Source: Spirosoma profusum (GTDB taxonomy: Bacteria; Bacteroidota; Bacteroidia; Cytophagales; Spirosomataceae). From it: a stretch of DNA of 64,000 bases. The stretch lies in assembly GCF_014699005.1 (NCBI RefSeq), contig NZ_JACWZY010000002.1:310001-374000 (forward strand), read 5' to 3'. Both the position numbers and the translations under genes were made by a program. The notes under the pieces are model-generated. The model saw only the letters and a list, made by a program, of their open reading frames with translations, did not search any database and was not told the origin of the DNA. Below are positions 9,364-17,500 of this stretch, piece after piece; the stretch's first letter is position 1, and each line of letters starts with the position of its first letter.

Positions 9364-9728
9364 AAAGCTTGAGCAAGTAAACAATGAATTTCATAACGGT
9401 TAACTATCGGCTGTATTTCCAATTCAATCTGTACTGCTTCTCAGATTCAATTCTACTACATAACGTTGCAATGAGACTACGTAATAGGAATTAGGTAACA
9501 GTTTGATTTCTATAGTACTGATAATCAGTAACTAATGCGCAAGAAAAGAACATGAAAGGATTGTTATCTATTCGTTATAGAAAGAAATAACGGCAAGTCT
9601 TATGCATACAGTACGATTCTCGTTTTTAAATTTTGTTAATAATTTCCCGGCGTCTACAGGTATTGAGGCAGCCTTTAACGCAACTTTGTGGATTCGTACT
9701 ACGTGTTTTCAATTGATTTCCCTGAAAA
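9364..9728. other. Divergent intergenic region, 365 bases, no gene
   Basis: This AT-rich region separates the receptor (minus) and glycosyltransferase (plus) and must hold both promoters. I see a 15-base near-perfect palindrome TACTGATAATCAGTA at 9516-9530, which could be an operator, and a CGTTAT/ATAACG inverted pair at 9573-9592. AACTTTG at 9682-9688 resembles a -7 element but lacks the TA. No ORF or RNA gene is convincing. Confidence 0.5.
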
Positions 9729-10439
9729 ATGAACGAGATAGTGAGTGTTTGCATGGCGACGTATAACGGCGAAAAATATATACTACGTCAGTTGCAATCG
9801 ATTCTAAGCCAATTGAATCCGGAGGATGAGGTAATTATCTCGGACGACAATTCAACAGACACTACGTTAGCGATTATTGTTCAGATAGGAGATAAGCGTA
9901 TCAAAGTATATAAGAATCAGGGACTTCGCGGGCCGCTGCATAATTTTGAACAGGCGATACGTCATGCTTCGGGTAATTATATAATTCTCTCCGATCAGGA
10001 TGATGTATGGATGCCGGATAAGGCGCAAACGATACGTTCGCTCTTGAAAAATCATGATCTGGTACTGACAAATTGTGAAGTTGTCGATCAAAACGGCACT
10101 ATAATACATGCTTCCTATTTCAAACATAGGGGTACTAAGTCTGGGTTCTGGCATAATCTGTACAAAAACTCATATATGGGGTGTTGTATGGCGTTTCGGC
10201 GGGAGATACTGACTTATGTAATGCCTTTTCCTACGCACATACACATGCACGATTGGTGGATTGGCTTATTAGTAGAGCTAAAAGGGAGCGTGTGTTTTTA
10301 TCCGCAGCCGCTTCTCCAATATTTTCGTCATGGAGAGAATGCGTCAACGACTGGCGAACCAGGGTATGGCTTACTGAAGCGACTCAAGCATCGTGTATTT
10401 ATGCTGTGGCACGTAGCAGCAAGAATTTTGTCAAGATAA
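9729..10439 (+). CDS. Family 2 glycosyltransferase
   Basis: This 236-residue GT2 (GT-A fold) enzyme starts directly in the nucleotide-sugar binding motif: VSVCMATYNGEKYI, EVIISDDNSTD, then YIILSDQDDVW, where the DQDD is the metal-binding DxD, and a later MHDWWIG acceptor/catalytic motif. It resembles rhamnosyltransferase-like GT2 proteins acting on surface polysaccharide. It stands alone, with no polysaccharide cluster around it, and is visibly more AT-rich than its neighbours, which hints at independent acquisition. It has no signal peptide or transmembrane segment, so it is cytosolic or membrane-peripheral. Confidence 0.9.
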   Translation: MNEIVSVCMATYNGEKYILRQLQSILSQLNPEDEVIISDDNSTDTTLAIIVQIGDKRIKVYKNQGLRGPLHNFEQAIRHASGNYIILSDQDDVWMPDKAQTIRSLLKNHDLVLTNCEVVDQNGTIIHASYFKHRGTKSGFWHNLYKNSYMGCCMAFRREILTYVMPFPTHIHMHDWWIGLLVELKGSVCFYPQPLLQYFRHGENASTTGEPGYGLLKRLKHRVFMLWHVAARILSR

Positions 10440-10539
10440 ACGTCTTATATCCGCAGATCGTGAAGCATTGAGTCAAGATGCTGTCTGAGACAAACTCACA
10501 GGCTACGTTAGCTGAGACGGTTCATGAGTAACGCTATCA

Positions 10540-10780
10540 TCACTCACTTTTAGTTAGCTGTAAAACAACACTTGCCCGGCGGGCATTCACGTTCGGATTG
10601 ATTCCGACGTTCATCAGGAACGTACCGCTGTACACTTTTCCGTCTTCCAGCGTTGATTTTGTGCCCGGAAACAGGTTGATTTCGCTGACCCGATATTTCG
10701 CAGCGGGGTCTAGTCCTGCCAGTTTAACCGGTCGGTTTGAACCGGATTCTACTACTTGATTAGAGTGAAAATAGGAGAAC
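10540..10780 (-). pseudogene. Detached C-terminal segment of the GH36 alpha-galactosidase
   Basis: Skipping one copy of the 20-base duplication at 10761-10800 makes the upstream frame (…MFSYFHS) continue as NQVVESGSNRPVKLAGLD, then KYRVSEINL, SGTFLMNVGINP and finally LQLTKSE with a TGA at 10540-10542. This is the expected C-terminal beta-sandwich end of GH36. The repaired gene would be 2196 bases (731 codons plus stop), in line with the family. As sequenced, this segment is out of frame and has no start of its own. Confidence 0.85.
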
Positions 10781-12755
10781 TAGAGTGAAAATAGGAGAAC
10801 ATGACGGCATTGGCCTTGTTTGCGCTCACATACATAAGCGATGCAAACGGATTTTCGTATGGGCTGGCTAAACGGTATTGTTCGCCATGCCAGACCGTCG
10901 TTTTGAATTCGCTGTAGTTTTTGAGGGCTTGCTGGCAAAACTCTAACTCAGTCGGTTTTAGGTGATTTACTACGATATCGAAGCCAAGTTTTCCCATACT
11001 TGCTACGTCGACCCGGAATTTGATCGGTTGCTTACCCCAATCCGTTACGTGACAATCGGTTGTGATGGACGGGAAAAAATACGAGTAATTCCACTGCTGA
11101 AAAATACGCTCGATTGGCTCGGTGTCGTCGCTGGGCCAGAATTCGGTAAAGTATTTCAGCAACTCATAATCGCCACGTCCGCCCCCGCCTGAGCAGAGCA
11201 TCATGGGCACTTTCGGGTGTTTAGCCCGTATACGCTCCAGCACAGCATATAAACCACGTACATACTCGACGTAGAGGTGTGTTTGCGGCAATTTGTTCTT
11301 GCTGAGCCAGACCGAATACGCATTGTAAATCACCGCATTACAATCCCATTTGATAAAAGCCAGTTCAGGGTTTTTAGTAAATAAGCCATCTACTACGCCA
11401 AACACGAAATCCTGAACCTGCGGATTGGCGAGATCGAGTACCAATTGATTTCGGTAGTATTTCTCGGGGCGTTCGGGCTGGCGGATGACCCAATCCGGGT
11501 GTTTTTCGTATAGCTCACTTTTAGGATTCACCATTTCCGGCTCGATCCAGATACCGAATTTTACGCCCGTTTCTTTGGCCGCTTTTACCAGATAACCAAT
11601 GCCGTGCGGCAGTTTTTTAACGTTCTCCTGCCAGTCGCCCAGACCCGCATCATCGTTGTTTCGGGGGTATTTATTGCCAAACCAGCCATCGTCGAGCAGA
11701 AACATATCGGCACCTAATTTCTTGGTATCCGTAATCAGGCCCGACAGTTTCGTTTCGTCAAAATCAAAGTAAGTCGCTTCCCAGTTGTTCAGCAGCGTAA
11801 GTCGGTCACCCTTCCCGTCGAGAACCCGGTAATTCCGAGCCCAGCGTTGCAACTGCCGACTGGCCTGCCCGGTACCATTGCCCGAAATCGTGTAGATGAG
11901 CGACGGCGTTCTAAACGATTTACCAGCAGGCAACGTATAGGCCGACGCATACGGATTGATACCTGCAATCAGACGTAGCGTTTTGTAGGAATCGATCTCA
12001 AAATCAAGTTTGTAGTTCCCGCTCCAGGCTAGTTGACCCAGCAAAACCGTTCCGCTATTTTCCTGGGCAGGCTGGTCGAACGAGACGATAAAATTGGGTG
12101 TACCTAACAACATCGCCCGCGTACCCAGCTTGGAGTCGATAGTCCGAATTCCCTGCTGAAGTTTCTCCTCCGTTGGCTGCATTTCTTTCAGGTATTGCCC
12201 CTGAAAACTGGTCAGGTAAAACGTATTGTTCGGGAAAAAGAGATTGGCCGATGCATATTTCTGTAAAACGACCGGCCCCTTTTCCTGATTGGTTATTTCC
12301 GACCATTGCTCGATTACGTTCTCCAACTGCCATGTTTTGTAAAACAGACTAACGTTCAGCTTATAAACCGGATCAGCCAACTGAACTGTCGTTAACGTAC
12401 TGTTGGCATCGGGTTTGACGGTTTGATGAGATACGTACTTTAAATCCAGCGAGGGATTGCCATCGGAGTGTGTGACTTGTATGGCGGGTTCGGCCAGATT
12501 CCACGTACCGGCGGGCGTATAGGCGTTGCTATAGACTCCGCTGTTGCCGCTCGGAAAACGATACGTACTGATAATGTCTTTATAGTCAACTGATTGATTC
12601 AGTTTTTTGCCGCAATACACCATGTGCAGATAATTGTCCTTATCGCTTTGAAGCACTACGGCGAAATCAGTGGTTTCAACCGGAATGGTGATCTGAGCAA
12701 CGCAACGTATCGATAATAAGACGAAAGGAGCAACGGCTCGGTAGAACGTATTCAT
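10752..12755 (-). CDS. Alpha-galactosidase, GH36 family, truncated by a frameshift
   Basis: Secreted retaining alpha-galactosidase, 667 residues as sequenced. A signal peptide (FVLLSIRCVAQ) is followed by the GH36 N-terminal sandwich, then the barrel from about residue 310: NNWEATYFDF, MFLLDDGW, GIWIEPEMVNP, the nucleophile in FIKWDCN (Asp471), the CSGGGGR motif and the acid/base in WPSDDTEPIERI (Asp543). The last 11 residues are replaced and about 75 native residues are lost because of an exact 20-base tandem duplication near the 3' end. The active site is intact but the C-terminal domain is incomplete. Whether the product folds is unknown; the rest of the frame shows no decay. Confidence 0.9.
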   Translation of the reverse strand: MNTFYRAVAPFVLLSIRCVAQITIPVETTDFAVVLQSDKDNYLHMVYCGKKLNQSVDYKDIISTYRFPSGNSGVYSNAYTPAGTWNLAEPAIQVTHSDGNPSLDLKYVSHQTVKPDANSTLTTVQLADPVYKLNVSLFYKTWQLENVIEQWSEITNQEKGPVVLQKYASANLFFPNNTFYLTSFQGQYLKEMQPTEEKLQQGIRTIDSKLGTRAMLLGTPNFIVSFDQPAQENSGTVLLGQLAWSGNYKLDFEIDSYKTLRLIAGINPYASAYTLPAGKSFRTPSLIYTISGNGTGQASRQLQRWARNYRVLDGKGDRLTLLNNWEATYFDFDETKLSGLITDTKKLGADMFLLDDGWFGNKYPRNNDDAGLGDWQENVKKLPHGIGYLVKAAKETGVKFGIWIEPEMVNPKSELYEKHPDWVIRQPERPEKYYRNQLVLDLANPQVQDFVFGVVDGLFTKNPELAFIKWDCNAVIYNAYSVWLSKNKLPQTHLYVEYVRGLYAVLERIRAKHPKVPMMLCSGGGGRGDYELLKYFTEFWPSDDTEPIERIFQQWNYSYFFPSITTDCHVTDWGKQPIKFRVDVASMGKLGFDIVVNHLKPTELEFCQQALKNYSEFKTTVWHGEQYRLASPYENPFASLMYVSANKANAVMFSYFHSSSPIFTLIK
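10761..10800. repeat. Exact 20-bp tandem duplication inside the GH36 gene
   Basis: The 20-mer tagagtgaaaataggagaac occurs twice head-to-tail (10761-10780 and 10781-10800). Since 20 is not a multiple of three, it shifts the frame and creates a stop 11 codons later. Removing one copy restores the family C-terminus. This could be replication slippage, a reversible phase switch or an assembly/culture artefact. Confidence 0.95.
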
Positions 12756-12982
12756 CAGTTAGTTAGGGTTAACGTAACGGCGAAGACAGCCTTCGCAGCT
12801 TGCATATAGGAATGGCTATCAGGCGGCCGAAAGTAAACAGATTTTCGCATAAGCTTGGATAGGTGCCGTATTTCGTTGTATACCAACCATCTATAAAGCC
12901 AATTCAACCCAATATGGAATGATGCAATTAGTCCGAATAGCTGACGCTACTTTTGCTACGTTGCCACCAATTGATACGTCCA

Positions 12983-13432
12983 ATGAGAGTTTTCAGTTTA
13001 CAAATCGCCTTCAGTCTGTTTACTACGTTGCTGATTTTCCATACGGCAAAAGCGCAGTCAGCCAAAGAAGTTTCGTTGATTGCTCACCTTGCCCAAGAGG
13101 CCAGACAGCCCGATGCACACGTAGCAGGTGATACGTATCTGATGGTCAGAATCGGGCAGATTGAATACGTAGCAGAGCTCGAATCAGGCAAGAGTATTGG
13201 CCAGCAAAAGACCGAAGTTACTGGCGGAGGCATTTGTGGTGATTATGCTGAAGTCAGTATAAATCTGCTGGATAAAAATAAACAGCAAACAACACAGGGC
13301 TCGGGGCAGGTGCTGAAATATAGTAGTGGCAAATGGACGATGGTGGCCTTGTCGGAAGGAGATTATTCCTGCGAAAAAATAAAACGTTTACCAAAAGCCG
13401 TGATACGTTGCTTACAAATTGAATGTAATTGA
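12983..13432 (+). CDS. Secreted protein of unknown function
   Basis: 149 residues from ATG 12983 (MRVFSLQIAFSLFTTLLIFHTAKAQS), which gives a typical signal peptide; the longer frame starts with TTG. The mature part has a short beta-rich pattern (GDTYLMVRIGQIEYVAELES, VTGGGICGDYAEVSINLLD) and three cysteines. I do not recognise a family. It is divergent from the GH36 gene and precedes REP-like copy 2, but nothing ties it to either neighbour. Confidence 0.6.
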   Translation: MRVFSLQIAFSLFTTLLIFHTAKAQSAKEVSLIAHLAQEARQPDAHVAGDTYLMVRIGQIEYVAELESGKSIGQQKTEVTGGGICGDYAEVSINLLDKNKQQTTQGSGQVLKYSSGKWTMVALSEGDYSCEKIKRLPKAVIRCLQIECN

Positions 13433-13455
13433 TTTTCGATGAGTCCTAACCTAAA

Positions 13456-13545
13456 TTTTGTCATGCTGAGGCACGAAGCATCTTAAGGGTTTCAAATACT
13501 CAGGTTAGGGAACTTTAAGATGCTTCGTGCCTCAGCATGACAAAA
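13456..13545. repeat. REP-like long inverted repeat, copy 2 (short form)
   Basis: Perfect 31-base arms (13456-13486, 13515-13545) carry TTTTGTCATGCTGA, then GGCACGAA, then GCATCTTAA. The 28-base spacer contains CTCAGGTTAGGG. Compared with copy 1 it lacks the CGGACCGCCGAAGCGG block, and T at the variable position is C, matched by G in the other arm. Confidence 0.9.
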
Positions 13546-13653
13546 TCTCTTATTGAATTATAGTTGAGAACAAAAGCGGAGTTTTACTAGGCTGCTTAAC
13601 TTTTAAATAACCGTAGCCACGCTGTTGAGGTTATCCACAGGTAAAACCTCATT

Positions 13654-14340
13654 ATGGCTACTTATCAATCCCTTCACGACTGGAACGTAACGCCCGCCGA
13701 GGCTGTCGCACTTCAGCAACAGTTCCGTTCGCAGATACGTATCGAACCACTTGGCAACTCTCCCAAAACCATTGCCGGCTGCGATATTTCGTTTAACAAG
13801 TTTGAGGAAACTGTATACGCCGGAATTGTGGTGCTTGACCTGGAAACGCTGGAAACAATTGAAGAATCGGGCGTGATTGGTACAGCGCCGTTTCCCTATA
13901 TTCCTGGTTTACTGTCGTTTCGTGAAATTCCATCGCTGCTGCAAGCCTGGCAAAAACTCAAGATTGAACCCGACGTAGTGATGTTTGATGGACACGGCAC
14001 AGCTCATCCAAGACGTATCGGTATTGCTTCGCACGCGGGTCTATTTCTGAACCGACCTACATTCGGCTGCGGAAAATCAGTGCTGGTCGGTAAATATGAC
14101 GAACCGGCACCGGAAAGAGGGTTCTGGTCACCCATGAAGCATTATGGCGACGTAATTGGTGCTGCGCTACGTACCAAAAACAAGGTAAATCCAGTCTACG
14201 TATCGCCTGGTCATTTAATTGATCTGGACACGGCCATTTCGCTGACCCTTCAATGTAACGGCGGATACCGAATTCCGGAGCCGACGCGTCGGGCACATAA
14301 TCTGGTGAATGTATTACGTAGAGAAGCAGTTAATAATTAG
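13654..14340 (+). CDS. nfi: Endonuclease V (deoxyinosine 3' endonuclease)
   Basis: 228 residues, full family length. Endonuclease V nicks DNA one base 3' of deoxyinosine in repair of adenine deamination. Motifs visible are AGCDISF (catalytic Asp), YIPGLLSFREIPSLL, the strand DVVMFDGHGTAHPRRIGIASHAGL (second Asp, metal binding), and the C-terminal VSPGHLIDLDTAISL. The gene is monocistronic, downstream of REP-like copy 2. No unusual residue is apparent. Confidence 0.95.
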   Translation: MATYQSLHDWNVTPAEAVALQQQFRSQIRIEPLGNSPKTIAGCDISFNKFEETVYAGIVVLDLETLETIEESGVIGTAPFPYIPGLLSFREIPSLLQAWQKLKIEPDVVMFDGHGTAHPRRIGIASHAGLFLNRPTFGCGKSVLVGKYDEPAPERGFWSPMKHYGDVIGAALRTKNKVNPVYVSPGHLIDLDTAISLTLQCNGGYRIPEPTRRAHNLVNVLRREAVNN

Positions 14341-14541
14341 TTTACCTAAAATTTTATTTTGGTTTATTACGTGTAATGAATATTGTATATGCCATTTACT
14401 AGTTATAGAGCAAATTGACTTGTTAGTAATCCATTAGATAGTAATCGGAGAATTAATTAGATAATAAGAATAAGATAATATCAAAAGCATTTATTATGGG
14501 TTGATTTTCAATAGATTTGTAAACTCTCAATTTACACTTCT

Positions 14542-17500
14542 ATGCTACTACGTCTACGCGCAGCAAACCTGTTGTGGCTCCTGTGTGCCACATTTTTTTT
14601 CGCCCTTACAGGACGGGCGCAAACTCCTCTGCTAACCGAGGATTTTACCTCAGCGCCCCTTCCCTATACACTAACCACGTCGCCGTCAGTATGGATACCC
14701 CACAGTGGAACGGGTACCAATTCCATTCAGGCCAGTTCGCCGGGACTTACATACGCTGGGCTGACTACTGCTGGGGGCTCTGCTGCAATGACAACAGGGG
14801 AGGACGTTAACCGAACCTTCACGACCCAATCGAGCGGTCCTGTTTATGCTTCCTTCCTGGTTAACGTATCAAGCGCAACAAGTACTGGCGATTACTTTTT
14901 TCACCTAAGTACATCGCCTGCAAACGGCACTTACTTTGTAGGGCGCGTGTATGTGAGGAGCGCAAGTGGAGGCTTTCAGTTTGGTCTGGGAAAAAATAGT
15001 GAATCTTCTTCTGTTTATAACTCTACCGTACTCTCAACCGGCACTACCTATTTTGTGGTTCTGAAGTACACGTTGAATGGAGGCTTGATAAATGACCAGG
15101 CCGATCTGTTTGTTTCTCCTGTGTTAGGACAGGCAGAACCCGTTGCAACGATTACTACATCATTTACATCTACAGATGCTCCTACTATTGGGTCAGTTGC
15201 TCTACGCCAGGCCGCAGGGAATGCACCTAATTTACGAGTTGATTATATCCGTGTTGGCACAACCTGGGGTAGTGTTACGACCAATGCTCCTACACTGACA
15301 ACTACTCCAACTTCTTTAACTGGATTTACTACCTTTGAGGGAACGACATCTGCTACAAAAAGTTACACGCTTACAGGCAATAATCTAACTGATCCCGTAT
15401 CGGTATCTTCTACAACCGATATTGAATTTAGTCCGGATGGGGTTATTTTCTATACAACGCCCTTATCCTTTACGCCGTCGTCGGGAGCACTCTCGCAGGT
15501 GATTTATGTACGTCTGGCGGATACCGCACCCCTAGGGTCTTTTAGTGGAACAATCACAAATACGGCCTCCAGTACGTTAGCAGCGTCCGTGCCCGTCAGT
15601 GGTCAGGTCAATGATCCCAATGCCGTTATCGTATCAATTGCCGCTACCGATGCTACGGGGGCAGAAGAAGGTTCAGATCCTGTTGTCTTCACAGTTAGCC
15701 GTACAGGGGATCTAACGAATCCGCTGACTGTAACCTATACAGTTGGAGGCAATGCAACAAACGGAACGGATTACACACCAACGCTATCGGGAACGGTGAC
15801 GGTACCTGCCTTTCAGTCGTCCGTTGATATAACATTGACGCCAGTCGACGATGCACTTTTCGAAGCCACTGAAACAATAAACCTCATGCTGGCTGAGGTG
15901 GTGGCATACGAAGTGGGTACATCGTCGGCTACGGCGACGATTGCCGATAATGATACACGCATCCGCCATATTCAGGGAAATGGACACATCTCGCCACTGG
16001 CAGGAACAACGGTTACGAATGTTCCGGGAATCGTGACAGCGTTACGTAGTAGCGGTTTCTGGATGCAGGACTCAAGTCCTGATAACGATGACAACACATC
16101 GGAAGGGATTTTTGTCTTTACCAGTACAAACCCCACGGTCCTGGTTGGTCAGGAGGTAAGGGTGAGTGGAACGGCACAGGAGTATCGGGCGGGCAATGAT
16201 CAGAACTTGAGTGTTACGCAGATTGCCAGCACCATGGTTACAGTCTGGTCGCTTGATAACCCTTTACCGGCTCCAATCGTTATCAGTTCGCAAATTGGCG
16301 CAGGGCGACGGATTCCGACCGACGTGATCAGTAATGACTTCCCGGCGAGTGGCGACGTAGAACTGTCGATATTCGATCCGACGGAGGACGGTCTGGATTT
16401 CTTCGAAACCCTCGAAGGGATGCGTGTTCAGATTAACAATCCGGTTACGACTGGATTTCGCAATACGTTTGGGGAGTTATATGTAATTGCCGACCAGGGT
16501 GCTGGCGCTACCGGCGTGAATGCCCGACGTAGCATCACAATCAGTGGCGCAAACTCGACAAGTATTGGCAGTGCCATTACAAACAGCGACTTCAATCCGG
16601 AACGTATTCAGATCGACGACGTACTGTATGGCAATGGCAATACGCCGAATGAAAACGTAGGAACATTGCTGAACACAATCATTGGGGTGGTTAATTACGA
16701 CTTTCTGAACTATGAAATTCTGCCCAGCGTAGCACCGACAGTTTCTGCCTCGAACGTACCACTGACTAAGGAAACATCTGGCTTGATACCTACAACTAAC
16801 CAACTACTGGTTGCTTCTTTCAACGTAGAAAATCTGGCAGGTAACGAACCTCAGGCGAAATTTGATGGATTGGCTGCGGCTATACGTACTAATTTAGCCT
16901 CACCAGACATCATCGCACTTGAAGAAATTCAGGATAACGACGGTTCTGCCAATAGCGGAACGGTCGATGCGTCAACAACCCTCAGCCGGTTAATTTCAGC
17001 TATTACGGCCGCCGGAGGGCCAACCTATCAGTACCGGCAGATTAACCCTGTCGACGGTGCGGACGGGGGGCAGTCGGGAGGTAACATCCGGGTCGGTATA
17101 CTGTTTAATCCAGCCCGCGTGCAGTTTGTGGATCGGCCAGGTGGAGGATCAACAGTAAATACTACCGTGAGTAATGTGGGTGGACTGCCTCGTATTTCGT
17201 CCAGCCCCGGTCGGATATTAGACCCTAATCCCGGTGAAGTTGACAGCTACGTTGGTGATGACTTCACCGCTACCCGGAAGCCTCTGGTTGGTGAGCTTAT
17301 GTTTAATGGGCAGCCTATCTATTTAATTGTCAATCATTTCTCTTCACGAGGTGGTAGTGGTGCACTAACCCAGCGGTTCCAGCCGCCTACCCAGGAAGAA
17401 CAGGGTCGACGGGAAGAGCAGGCTAAAGTAGTCAATGACTTTGTGGATCAACTGTTGGCTGTTAACCCGAATACGAATATCATTGTAGCGGGTGATTTTA

